The notes below the pieces were generated by a model. That model made no database searches, had not been told where the DNA came from, and saw only the letters and a program-made list of their open reading frames with translations. This document shows, one piece after another, positions 32,589 through 43,303 of a stretch of DNA of 64,000 bases. Both the position numbers and the translations under genes were made by a program. Source of the stretch: Bos javanicus (lineage: Eukaryota > Chordata > Mammalia > Artiodactyla > Bovidae); the NCBI RefSeq assembly GCF_032452875.1, contig NC_083890.1, positions 44,018,483 to 44,082,482 on the forward strand, in the 5' to 3' direction. The first letter of the stretch is position 1. Each line of letters starts with the position of its first letter.

Positions 32589-32772
32589 TGTTTGTGTGCA
32601 TGCTCAGCTGTTGTATGGACTGTAGCCCATCGGGCTCCTCTGTCCATGGAATTTCCCAGGCAAGAATATAGGAGTGGGTTTCCATTTCCTCCTCCAAGGG
32701 AGCTTCCTGACCCAGAGATCCCATTCAAGTCTCTTGCATCTCCTGCATTGGCAGGAGAATTCTTTACCACTG
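32589..32772 (-). mobile_element. Bov-tA SINE inside L1
   Basis: 'ctcagctgttgtatggactg' to 'cattggcaggagaattcttt'. Internal loss after the 3' end and a decayed head; it lies between the L1 blocks 'gatggaatagtat' and 'gaatattcctcagcc'. Confidence 0.88.
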
Positions 32773-32900
32773 TGCAATCTGAATATTCCTCAGCCATAAA
32801 ATGGAACAAAACTGTGCCATTTGCAGAGAGATGGGTAGACCTAGAGACTGTCACTCAGAGTGAAGTAAGTCAAGAAGAGAAAAACAAATATTGTATGTTG

Positions 32901-33045
32901 TTGTTGTTTAGTCGCTAAGTCTTGTTTGACTCTTTGAAACCCATGAACTGCAGCATGCTAGGCTTCCCTGTCCTTGACTATCTCCTGGAGTTTGCTCAGA
33001 CTCATGTCCATTGAGTCAGTGATGTTATCTAACCATCTCATCTTC
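32901..33045 (-). mobile_element. BovB 3' end inside L1, with TSD
   Basis: Minus strand, 'ttgttgtttagtcgctaag' to 'aaccatctcatcttc'. Flanks tgtatgttg (32892-32900) and tgtatattg (33046-33054) are a TSD with one mismatch, matching uninterrupted L1 sequence once joined. Confidence 0.9.
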
Positions 33046-33216
33046 TGTATATTGACACATATATGTGGAATCTAGAACAATGGTACAGATGAACCTATTT
33101 GCAAAGCAGAAATAGGGACACAGACATAGAGAACAAATATATGGACACCAAGGAACCAAGGAAGGGAGATGGAGGTTAGATGAACTGAGAAATTGGGATT
33201 GACATATATGCACTAA

Positions 33217-33465
33217 TGAGCTTCCCTGGTGGCTCAGAGGTTAAAGCGTCTGCCTCCAATGCAGGAGACCTGGGTTCGATCCCTGGGTTGGGAAGATTCC
33301 CTGGAGAAGGAAATGGTAACCCACTCCAGTATTCTTGCCTGGAGAATCCCATGGACAGAGAAGCCTGGTAGGCTACAGTCCACGGGGTCGCAAACAGTCG
33401 GACATGACTGAGCGACTTATTTTCTTTTTTTTTTCTTTTTGAGCGATGTACTTTCACTTTCATGT
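33217..33465 (+). mobile_element. Bov-tA SINE inside L1, with T-rich insert
   Basis: 'gagcttccctggtggctcag' head, clean B box 'gggttcgatccctgg', full body. Between 'gagcgactt' and the 'ctttcactttcatg' tail lies about 30 extra bases, mostly T. Confidence 0.94.
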
Positions 33466-33640
33466 ATAAAATAGATAATTAAGGAGAACTTACTGTACAG
33501 CAAAAGAAACTCTACTCAATGCTCCGTGGTGACAAAGAGGGGATATATGTATAGATATAACTGATTTACTTTGCTGTACAGCAGAAACTAACCTAACATT
33601 ATAAAGCAAACAAACTCCAATAAAAAAATAAGTAAGCAAA

Positions 33641-34699
33641 ATGAAAGCCAATAAAAGTTTAAAAGAATGTTTCCTCCAGTTCCTTCCTTGAGGCTTGGCA
33701 GGCTGAAATAGTCACCTCCTAGATAGAGGATAAGATAACCTAGCAGTTCAAACCTCCTCTACCTTATACTTGCCTGTCCCCAGAGTCTCATGCCTCTTGC
33801 TCTGACACCAACATCTCCAGAACTGTTTCATTTTCCTTTGGCCAGATTCCTTCGATGGGTTGAAAAGAAGAAACGTCTTCATCATTCGGCCTGACCTGCT
33901 CTACCCAGCCTGACTTCTCACTCCTCTAACAGGTGTACTCTTCCTTCCAGCACCCACTCCAATCAGGCTCTCCTCTGCCCACAGATTCTCTCCACTGAGT
34001 TTGCTCACCTACCCACCCCACCCCCAACTCCCAGCTCTTCACATGTCCTCTAGACCCAAGCTTCATGTCATCCGCAGAGCTTTTCCCCCTAACTCACCAC
34101 TCCCTATTTCTGAATTCCCTTGATTGCTAGCTGGTAATGAGGCAATGGGAAATCATTTCACCTTTTTGAGGATCAAGATCTTTGGGAAGCTGGTATTTGA
34201 AGAAATGGAGATGCTTCCTCTGCTGATAGCCCATCATTCTGTACTAGGATGCTCTAAGTTGTCCTAGCAACCGATTAGAAACCAGTCAGTGTAAGGAGCT
34301 TGATTCAATCTATTTGCTTCCAAGTGGAAAACTTTATGACTAGGACATTCTGACTCATTCTGTGGTCTTATGTATTATCCATTGTGCCAATGGCCCCTTA
34401 ATTGTTCTGACTCATTCTGAAAACAATATTAAGAGAACCATTTATTTTGACTTCCAATTTTATAATCTCATTTCCTCATGGCTCTGACCATCATATTCCT
34501 AAAGCAAGGATAAGCTCTGAACTATGTTAGTATTATGTTTTGCTTGAATTACTAATGTTTTTGTTTCCATCCATTATTCTAGTTATCTGGATTTAAGAGT
34601 GTACTGACAATGTTTTTTTACATCTGTGTGAATTCTCTGTCTGAATCAGATGCCATTTGCATCTGGTCTGTTCCTGGGTGCTTGAGAGGTATGCGTACA
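33641..34699. other. Mostly unique DNA
   Basis: C-rich 33680-34110 carries 'cttcatgtcatccgcagagc', weakly like an L2 3' region, but not enough to call. Confidence 0.35.
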
Positions 34700-34921
34700 T
34701 GCTGTCACTCAGTCATGTCCAACTCTTGAGAACCTGTGGACTGTAGCCTGCCAGGCCTCTCTGTCCAGGCCCCTCTGCCTAGGTTTCCCAGTCAAGAATA
34801 CTGGAATGTGTTGCCATTTCCTTCTCCAGAGGATCTTCCTGACCCAGGCATGGAACCCACATCTTTTCTGTCTCCTTGATTGGCAAGCGGATTCTTTACC
34901 ACTGAGTCCCCTGGGAAGTCC
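34700..34921 (-). mobile_element. Bov-tA SINE with internal direct duplication
   Basis: Minus strand. 'ccaggcctctctg' is followed by a second 'ccaggcccctctg' at about 34754-34780, a tandem duplication of ~16 bases not seen in the other copies. Confidence 0.92.
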
Positions 34922-35224
34922 CTAATTTGCAGAGAGCTATATGTGATCTAAAGGTGTAAGTTACATTAAGACACCTTATGCCCTCTATTTTAACTTCTGG
35001 GTTAACACAATCCCATCTCTCCATGATTTTAAACCCAAACTCTGCCCAATCTGCAGAGGGTTCAATTTATAGAACCAGATGTCACTAGGTCAGGCCTCTT
35101 CAGGGAAGAAGGTTGAGATGTTTCTCCTAGTATCTATGGTTCTACTACACCAATCAATTCCCAGAGCTGTCTAAAATAAATTAATTCAGCCAAAGAGAGC
35201 ATATTTTATTCTCTCAAGTGCTTA
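34922..35224. other. Unique-looking DNA
   Basis: 303 bases, nothing recognised. Confidence 0.5.
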
Positions 35225-35780
35225 AAAAATACTAATAGAGCAACTGCTATGTGCTAGGCACTGTTCTAGTCATACATCAATGGAAAAAAAAAAGGCAAAT
35301 ACTTCATTTCTGGGTAGATAGGAATAAAAGAGGCAAACAAGTGGATACATACAAAAATATGACGCTAAAGCTGTGGTGGAACTAAAGCCAGATGACCAAG
35401 TGGACAGTGACTAGGGGATACAGTCAGGATGCGTGGATTAAGAAAGGCTCTTTGAGGAGAGTGAGCAGAATTCAGGCTGTGACCCGAGACACAAGATGGA
35501 CCCAGGCATGTGATGTTCGGGGAAGATTATTCCAGATAGAAGAAGCCATTCCTGAAAAAGCCCTATGCTGAGGATGAGCGCAGTATGTTTGAGAAAAAAC
35601 AGAAAAAAAGCCAGAACAACCAGGCCAGGTGAAAAAGGGTAGGAGAGCAGGAGGAGAGGGAGGCAGGGAGCCGGTCATGCAGTATCTTTTAGGCAGTCTA
35701 AGGGGTTGGGACTTTATCTCAAGTTAACAAGAGGCCATTAGAGGATCTTTACATAAAAGTGCTCACTCTAGTTACCATAT
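35225..35780 (+). repeat. Ancient mammalian interspersed repeat, family not assigned
   Basis: The pattern 'ctatgtgctaggcactgttctag', 'aggctctttgaggagagtgag', 'agaagccattcctgaaaaag', 'ggagccggtcatgcagtat', 'acaagaggccattagaggat' recurs in many mammalian genomes. I recognise the pattern but cannot name the family. Confidence 0.45.
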
Positions 35781-35806
35781 AGTGAATAGATTGTGTGTGA
35801 AGTTGT

Positions 35807-35829
35807 CTCTGTGTGTGTGTGTGTGCACA
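35807..35829. repeat. Short (TG)n
   Basis: About nine TG units followed by 'cacacaag'. Confidence 0.85.
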
Positions 35830-36146
35830 CAAGAGTAGAGGCAGAAGATCAGTAAATAATTCAGAGGAGAAAGATGGTATTTTCAAACACGATGATAATG
35901 GTGAAGATGGAGAGAAGAAGACACATTGAGATGTTGTTATTCAAGTCAGAGAAGTTCCTAGAATAGGGATTATCTGGTATATCAAAAGGCATCTTAGATG
36001 TGCCTAGCTTTAACACGCATAAAAGAAAGCAAAAAACCAAAGAGCATATGGAGGGTTCCTTTACAGCAGCATTTTCAAGGTAGAAGAGATCTCAAGTCAC
36101 TTAACAGACGAAAATACATTGATCCTTATACATAGACAACTTCTTT

Positions 36147-36282
36147 GCTGCTGCTGCTGCTGCTAAGTCACTTCAGTCGTGTCCGACTCTGTGCGACCCC
36201 ATAGACGGCAGCCCATCAGGCTCCCCGGTCCCTGGGATTCTCCAGGCAAGAACACTGGAGTGGGTTGCCATTTCCTTCTCCA
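36147..36282 (-). mobile_element. Bov-A monomer SINE with TSD
   Basis: A single Bov-A unit with a (CTG)n tail at the left, flanked by acaacttcttt at 36136-36146 and 36283-36293. The TSD shows that a monomer inserted as such, not as a decayed dimer. Confidence 0.95.
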
Positions 36283-36293
36283 ACAACTTCTTT

Positions 36294-36664
36294 AAGGACA
36301 TACAATTAAGTGACTCCAGAACAAAGACTACACCTCCTCGTAATCTCTCTTTCTCACCATATACAGGCTCATTGCTAATTTGGAATTCTTCATTTGTATC
36401 ACTATACAGAAGTTGGTATTATAAAGCTGCAAGTTACTTAAAGAAAATCTCAGAAAGACCATTTATATATAAGCACCTCATATGTTCTAAGACCTTGATC
36501 GGTTGTGATCAAAAAGAAGCCAAATTTCTTTGCTCAGAGAGAGAACGTACTTTAGCATTTAGCATAGTCAGAGATCTGCCTATCTTTCTACATCCCTGAG
36601 TCTATTTCTGGTACTTCTGTGTGCCTGAAAACAAGAGAATTTTATTGGTCTAATAAAACGAATT
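36294..36664. other. Unique-looking DNA
   Basis: 371 bases; the 75-codon plus frame at 36372 shows no domain. Confidence 0.5.
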
Positions 36665-37130
36665 TTGTGTATTCTCTTCAACTTTCTGGAAGCATTTGAG
36701 AAGGATTAATATTAATTCTTCTTTACATGTATGGTAGAATTCACTGACTCAATGAACATGAGCTTGAGCAAGCTCCAGGAGTTGGTGACAGACAGGGAAG
36801 CCTGGCGTGCTGCAGTCCACTGGGTCACAAAGAGTCGGACACGACTGAGCGACTGAACTGAGAACTCACCAGTGAAACCATCTAGTTCTGGGCTTTTCTT
36901 TGTTCAGAAGTTTTAATTACTGATTCAATCTCCATCTCCTCATTCATTAATTTTAGATTTAATGAATCTGTTTAGATTTTTTATTTCTTCATGATTCAGT
37001 CTTGGTAGGCTGCATATTTCTAGGAAGGTACCCATTTCTTCTAGGTTTTCCAGTTTGCTAGGAGGATTACATGTAATTACTGTGAGAGCATTAAATATTG
37101 ATGGTTTTAAATCATATGGTGGTTGCAATC
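36665..37130 (-). mobile_element. L1 LINE, ORF2 fragment, split by BovB
   Basis: Antisense ORF2: 'ggaagcatttgagaaggatt', 'attaattcttctttacatg', 'ggtagaattcac', then after the insert 'ccagtgaaaccatctagttc', 'tgggcttttctttgtt', 'cttcatgattcagtcttgg', 'catttcttctaggttttcc'. The right limit is uncertain. Confidence 0.85.
36745..36860 (+). mobile_element. BovB 3' end inside L1, with TSD
   Basis: 'tgactcaatgaacatgagc' to 'gactgagcgactgaactg'. Flanks agaattcac (36736-36744) and agaactcac (36861-36869) are a TSD with one mismatch; removing insert plus one copy restores a continuous L1 reading. Confidence 0.92.
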
Positions 37131-38264
37131 TTATGTCAAAGGATACGACAGAATGTAGAATAAATCCAGACCCTAAGAGATGAGAAACACTTCAAACCAC
37201 ATCTGGAGCAGCCAATGTGAATTTAAAGAAGGGGCAGACATATGATCTGTGTCTCTGTACCCAATTATGGATATAAGGTTAGTTTTGAGGTGACAGACAA
37301 AAGCTTTCTCCTATTTTAAGGATCTCATCACCAAAGTGCAAGCCATGTAAATCTGTATGTGAACTTTCTGGATGATTCTCATTTTGGTACCATGACACTC
37401 TCTATTCCCTAACAAACTTCATGTTTATAAATTGCAGAGACTGCATTCCTAAGTGTTCACATAGTTTTACAAAATGCACCATAACTTTATTTGCTCATTT
37501 ATTGAGTTATTCGGTGGATATTTGCTAAGCACCTACTATGAGCAGTGTAATAGATTTTTAATCAGAATATATAGAGAAACATTTCAACTTTATTTCCTTT
37601 CTCTGGAGGAAACTCATATATAACAGTTCTTTTATATCTTCGTAAGATTAGGTTTGAAAAATTTAAACTTTTTAAACTGCTGCTTATGCCTTAGAAGAAA
37701 TAAGTGATCAGTTGGTATACACTGCTATAGGTGATAATATTTGGCGGCCTAAAATCCATGCTTTTCGTTTTTCAGTTTTTGTCCTTTCTCTTTGTGTGTC
37801 TCTATCTCTGTTTCTCCATCAATTCATTATTTTTATTTACATATTCAACACAGAAATGATCAATATCAGCTTTAAATATGTTGATCCCCAAAAGCAGAAA
37901 TTTAAAGAAGCAAGTATCTTACTATCAATACCTTTTTTACAGATTCTTTTTTTCTAAGACCAGTGAATTCTGTTTTGAAGGCAATCTACAAAGAGAACAG
38001 AGTAAGATTCTAGGAAACCTGGTCAGGAATGTATCAAACTTAGAGGTTTTAGTTTATTTCCAGTTTTTAGATTCAGTCATTTCTGAAATAAATAAATGGT
38101 GTGTCTTAGATTGAATGAATTAAGGACACCTTTAATTTTCTTTTATAATCTTTTATTCATCTCACTCACACCACTCATAAAACTAGAGCCCAAATCAAGA
38201 TCTCTTCTGGGCCATTGTAAAGAGTCTCTACACCTTAAACTCATTCTTCTATTACTTCATTCCC
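37131..38264. other. Unique-looking AT-rich DNA
   Basis: 1.1 kb; 'gatatttgctaagcacctac' near 37518 resembles an old repeat tail. No other feature. Confidence 0.45.
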
Positions 38265-38440
38265 CAGGCCATTAACCCAGGCTTGCAGATTAATTTTTCT
38301 AAAGTATAGCACTAATATTATCACCCATCTACTCAAACACTTCCAAATTCATTCTCATTACCTCCTAAATCAAGCACAGAACTCCTCAGTCTTGTACTTA
38401 AAGCTATAATGTAGTCCCAAATTCTTCTATTAAACCTGCT
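38265..38440 (+). repeat. Possible L2-like fragment
   Basis: 'atctactcaaacacttccaa', 'cctaaatcaagcacagaact' resembles an ancient LINE-related repeat. Very diverged. Confidence 0.3.
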
Positions 38441-38734
38441 AAGAATCTCTCAAAGCTATATTAGGCCAAAATTCAACTGCATGTAAATAGTTCTCTCCAC
38501 TCCAAGAAAGGCACCACCAGAAGAGCTTTTTCTCCAATCCATAAATTTGTGTTTTACCTTTTTTTTTTTTTTCCAGAAGCCCATCTCATACTGCTTTAAA
38601 TCAGGCATTGTCTTGCCTGGCCTCTGTAATGACTCCCCCTAGCTAAGGGCTGCCATGTAGGTCTTGCCTCTATTCCAAATTGCTTTTTAAAAGGACTTGC
38701 ACCTTTTACAATAGAGCATTATTTTATCCCCCAA

Positions 38735-38900
38735 ATGAAGTTTCTTTTGTTGCTCTTTTGCTCATTACAAAAGCAATGCATTTCCATTACAGTAAAATTG
38801 GAAAACAAAGATAAAGGAACCCTGGGAATTAGAAATCACCCATAACCCTACTTTTCCAGAGATAGCTACAGTTGAATTCTCGTGTATTTCCTTCTCCTTT
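38735..38900 (+). repeat. Ancient mammalian repeat, family not assigned
   Basis: 'gctcattacaaaagcaatgc', 'aaattggaaaacaaagataaag', 'atcacccataaccctac', 'agagatagctacagttgaa'. The same pattern occurs at 53205-53320 in this window, which supports a repeat. Confidence 0.45.
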
Positions 38901-40477
38901 TGTAAGAATATTACTCTTTACAAAGTTCTCAAATGTAGATTTAAGGTAATACTAAGACACCAATGGTTACAAATAAAAGAAATAAAAATGAACAGAAACT
39001 CCAGCATAGAGTACCCATGATTATCTACTTCTCCTGGCTATTTTCTTATAAAAAGAACACATCCCCATAATTTTACATCTTGTTATGCAAATTAAATTTA
39101 CTTCAATCTCTAGGTTTTCTCAAGTGCAATGGTTTTGTGCTGAATACATACAAATATGCTACAGAAAATGTACATCAGTTCTACTAACATGTAAGTAGGT
39201 AACTGTAAAAACTCAGTGGCAAATCCTAATTAGTAGGAGAATAGAGAAACATAATGTTCTACTTTAAGCTGAGAATTTCATGATGTTCTATAAATAAATC
39301 TTTGGGACTCACTGGCATCATATGTAGCAAAATCACAGAATGACAACTCTATTGCCTACCCACTCAGTCAACAGTGATTGGCTAAAAAGTAACTGAAGCC
39401 CACGGCTGGTTACTTCTTTGTATAGATAATTCTAGCTCTGATTAACCTGACAAGCACATTCCAAAATTAAGTTTTCTGCTGGAAAAAAGACATTAAACAA
39501 TTGTTTGAAACCAAAATGACTGACAAGTACCAAAAACGTCTGATTATTACATCATAATAGATCCTAACTATTCTATTTATTGCAAGACCTGCTCCCTCAC
39601 AGAAGACAGAAAATAGAGATCTTTTTACTTTGATATTGTCATACAGTGTGGATGGAAGGTTATATTAGAATCCACTTCTCCCTCTTTTATATCATCGGTA
39701 TGCTTGCTGAGGGCTAGTCTTCTCAGGAAGGGTGGACAGTTTTAAGCTGGCTTTTGCTTCCATGAAAATACTGTATTTTGGCAGCTTCAGGATTATTTCA
39801 GTCATAAAAATCAGGTTCTGTTAATTCTAGTAAATTGGGTCTTCATCTATGAAGGTATTTATGTTGCGTTTCACGTGAATGAAAGTACCTTTACTGTCTA
39901 TTGACACTGACGTGCAGTCATTTCCAATTAATTCCAAGAGCAAGATTTTCCTCATGGATGCTCTCATTTCTGTGCACATATCTTAAATAATCAGAGCTAA
40001 GTTAGAACAAATGGAATCTTTGAGTTACAGGGCCTTTGTGTAGGCTCTAGGAGGATCCACAAAAATCTCCAAAATCACAAACAAAATTTAATGTTAAGAA
40101 TCTTGGTGTGCTGTTCTTGGGAAAGGGTCTATAGCTTTCATCAATTTCTCAAGTCTGTAACCCCAAAATATCTAAGAACCTTTGCACTACATTGAATACA
40201 AGTGACTGAGTCTGCTTTCATGTTTATGCAGTAAAGTTACAGCAGCTATTTGGAGTACTTTCTAAAGTGATTAATCAAAAGATAGGAAAAGTTTTTCAAG
40301 AAAAAATGTAGGCATTTTAGCCTATAACATTATTTCAAGATGTGGCAGTTTCCTACATAACTGATAGTTTAGTTGCCATCAGTTTTATGACCATGAAGAG
40401 TTAAGGCAGATGACAAGTGGTGAAATGTAGGTGTCCCACAGAACTGCCTTTAAATAGCTGTTTATTAGAATATAATT
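38901..40477. other. Unique-looking DNA, 1.6 kb
   Basis: The longest stretch with no ruminant-specific insertion in the middle of the window; no exon signal seen. Confidence 0.5.
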
Positions 40478-40655
40478 GGGCTTCCCTGTTGGCTCAGTGG
40501 TAAAGAGTCTGCCTGCCAATGCAGGGGACGCGAGTTCCATCCCCTAGAGAGGAAGATGGCAACCCACTTCAGTATTCTTGCCTGGGAAATCCCATGGAAA
40601 GAGGAGCCTGGCAGGTTGCAAAAGAGTCGGACAAGACTTAGTGACTCGGCACAGC
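40478..40655 (+). mobile_element. Bov-tA SINE with internal deletions
   Basis: Head 'gggcttccctgttggctcag'. The 'gaagatcccctggagaagg' segment is shortened to 'agaggaag', and about 20 bases before 'aaagagtcgg' are gone. Confidence 0.9.
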
Positions 40656-40985
40656 ACTTACATATTTGCATATATAGTGAAATGATTGCCGCAGTAAGCC
40701 TAGGTAACCTCCATCACTATACAGAGTTACAATATTTTTTCTTGTAATGAGAATTTTTAAGACCTACATTCTTAGCAACTTTGAAACATACAATACAGTA
40801 TTGTGAACTACAGTCACCATGACGTACATTATATTCCCAGGCCATATTCATTTATAACTGGAAGGTTATACCTTTCGACTACCTTCACCCACCTCCCATC
40901 CCTACCACTGGTAACCACCAATCTGTTCTCTGTATCTATGAGGTTGGTTTTGTTTTGTTATTATAGATTCCACAGCATGCCATTT
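40656..40985 (-). mobile_element. L1M-type L1 3' region
   Basis: Antisense: 'gaaatgattgccgcagtaag', 'acctccatcactatacagag', 'atacaatacagtattgtgaa', 'ggtaaccaccaatctgttct', 'attatagattccac'. An old mammalian L1 3' UTR. Confidence 0.85.
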
Positions 40986-41427
40986 TTAAGGCTGTTAAAA
41001 TAATTAGTCCAAAGGAACTTCTTGATACTTATGTCAGGATGTTATGGAGAAAGCTAGTCACTGCATCAGAGTGAGCTCATTTCAATGAAAAGCCCCAGGA
41101 GAAATTCCCACTTGACTTTTGTTTCAAGATTAATTTTCCTTAACTGAGTCATTATTTCCTTCATATTGATTTATGAACACTGAGAGTTGTGCAAACCTGG
41201 AAGTTCTCTAGCACAGTATGTTTAAGATGTATTGCAGGTGATTTTGATTAGTAATATTAATGTAATAAAGTTTATAAATTATGTACTTAATGAATAAATT
41301 AGAGAAGATTTAATGATATCCTATATCACAATCATTTAAAATTCCTATATATTTTCTTCTTGAGTGACAGAGAGAATAAATAACAGATAGCAAACCGGCT
41401 ACCACTGGGTTCATCTTTCCTATAAGT
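40986..41427. other. Unique-looking DNA
   Basis: 442 bases; nothing recognised. Confidence 0.5.
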
Positions 41428-41640
41428 GGGGCTTCCCGGGTGGCGCTAGTGGTAAAGAACATGGCTGTCAGTGCAGGAGACATAAGAGACGTGGGTTCGA
41501 CCCCTGGGTCAGGAAGATCCCCTGGAGAAGGGCACGGCAACCCACCCCAGTATTCTTCCCTGGGAAATCCCATGGACATGAAGCCTGGCGGGCTACAGTC
41601 CACAGGGTTGCAAAGAGTTGACACAACTGAAGTGATTTAG
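41428..41640 (+). mobile_element. Bov-tA SINE, 'gcgctagtgg' subtype
   Basis: Head 'gggcttcccgggtggcgctagtgg', B box 'gggttcgacccctgg', full body. CpG-rich head, so relatively young. Confidence 0.94.
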
Positions 41641-41724
41641 CTTGCTCTCTAAGTTGATGCAGAGAATACATTGGGAATGTTACTAAATCTGACCAATTTC
41701 CCATTTTTCTAGCCAAATACTTAA

Positions 41725-41825
41725 CAGTCACCAGCAGAGGTCACAGAGGTAGTAGGGGGAATGGAGCCCAGATTCAAGCCCTGGTACCCTGGTTCCCGAA
41801 CTTGTGCTATCCACTATGGTATGTG
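41725..41825 (-). repeat. MIR SINE 5' half
   Basis: 'gaggtcacagaggtagtagg', 'gagcccagattcaagccctgg', 'ttgtgctatccactatggta'. Confidence 0.8.
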
Positions 41826-42838
41826 ATTAATTGAAATACACACGGACACAGCATGTATATTAATGCTAATATTCTGAAATATCAAAATTCAAGTATATTA
41901 ATAGACTCCCTTGTTACATGACCAAGGAGGAATTCAGTGTGCAATGAAAAAGGGCCAGGAAACAGGACAGCGTCATCTATTTCCTGTCCAGCCACAGGTC
42001 TGCTTTCACTACCCCTCCAAACCTTCTGAATTCCATCCATAAACCTTCTTCTTCCAGAGGAGTAGACTGAGAATGAAAAGTATTTTATACGGTTTATTTC
42101 TTCTTTAATAGTATGCAAATATATAATCCCATTAGGGATACCAGGCAGGCAACAGAATTTTCCTTTCCCTGGAAGGAAAAATGAGTAACTTTTGCTCAAC
42201 TTATATTCTGCGGGTTGACTTTTCACTTCCTTTTCCTTGTAAAGAAAATCTGACAAAGGTATTTCAGGAATGCATCAAATGAATAGTCGTGCCCCAACGA
42301 AGCAGCAAATGACCCCAGTAGGTAATGGATTTACCTTGTATTTGTCTGCAAAATAAGGAAAGAAAACAGATATGATGAATGAACATTAAGTAAAAGCTTC
42401 TAAAGTAGTGAGAAACGATTTTGATGCATTGTAATAGCAGTCAAAAGCCTTGCCAGAACCAAAATAGAGAATGAACCTTGGAGTTTCAGCTGAGAAAGAG
42501 ATTTTATAAAACTCAATTACTGTAAGTCAATGCAACACCGTGATCTGCAAATGAAAGTGGGTCTGCCTGCCTCCAGGAAGTCCACACACATCTCCAGTCT
42601 TTCAAAAACCAGCAGGACAGATTCGTCCAAATCCAGAGGTGCACTCACCATGCCCATAGTAACCAACAAATATAGTTAACTCAATTTTTTTTCCCCCAGG
42701 TTACTCAAAAACTTCCATGCTTCTTATTGGTATTTGAACTAGTGGAACATTTCTTATATTTTATTATTTTTAAACTCATTGCTGACTTAAGGAATGGATG
42801 CTTTCAAAATTAACTTCTTGGGTTCACTGTGCTGATTT
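41826..42838. other. Unique-looking DNA, 1.0 kb
   Basis: The 124-codon minus frame at 42256-41882 lies wholly in non-repeat DNA but shows no domain and is of chance-compatible length. Confidence 0.5.
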
Positions 42839-43060
42839 TGGGATTCCCAGGTGGCTTAGTGGTAAAAGTTCACCTGCCAACGCAGGAGACACAGGACACA
42901 TGAATTTGATCCTGGGGTTGGGAAGATCACCTGGAGAAGGACATGGCAAGCCATTCCAGTATTCTTACTGGAAAAATCCCATGGACAAAGGAGCCTCGCA
43001 GGCTACAGTCCATGGGGTCACAGAGGCAGACATGACTAAGCATGCACACAACTTGCTAAT
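42839..43060 (+). mobile_element. Bov-tA SINE, diverged
   Basis: 'gggattcccaggtggcttag' head, decayed B box 'tgaatttgatcctgg', and a body ending 'acatgactaagcatg'. Confidence 0.9.
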
Positions 43061-43082
43061 TGTAATTAAGTTCACTTAAAAT

Positions 43083-43275
43083 ACCAAGTGCTTCACATGT
43101 GTCATCAACTCTTCTAAGCACTTTAAATGTTTGAACTTATTCCTCTCCCAAATCTTATGAAAAAGTGACATTATTCCTTCCATTTTGTGAAATGAACAAT
43201 CTAAGCCCAGAGAACATAAATAACTTGCCCAAGGTCATATTAAAGTCAGTAGGTGACAGAACCTGTACAATTAGG
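43083..43275 (-). repeat. MIR SINE
   Basis: 'aagtgcttcacatgtgtcat', 'tccattttgtgaaatgaaca', 'aacttgcccaaggtcatatt', 'agtaggtgacagaacctg'. Long and fairly well preserved. Confidence 0.85.
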
Positions 43276-43303
43276 TAGTGTCCTAATTGTGATCAGATAT
43301 GAG

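Larger units (their letters stand above)
32462..33640 (+). mobile_element. L1 LINE 3' end (ORF2 end to tail), split by three insertions
   Basis: Four L1 pieces read in order: 32462-32588 ('ccccaatgttcactgcagca', 'caatagccaggacatgg'), 32773-32900 ('ctcagccataaaatgg', 'gacctagagactgtcact', 'gagtgaagtaagtc'), 33046-33216 ('catatatgtggaatctag', 'ggtacagatgaaccta') and 33466-33640 ('ataaaatagataat', 'ctttgctgtacagcag', 'actccaataaaaaa'). Frames are broken by the insertions and by point changes. Confidence 0.88.

Noticed and set aside
38558..38580. Splice acceptor (long T run followed by 'ccag')
   Set aside because: No open exon, donor or branch context follows; a T homopolymer next to 'cag' is common, and a reversed retroposon tail explains it equally well.
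41882..42256. 124-codon minus frame in non-repeat DNA as a gene
   Set aside because: No start context, domain or splice context recognised; several frames of this length are expected by chance in 64 kb.
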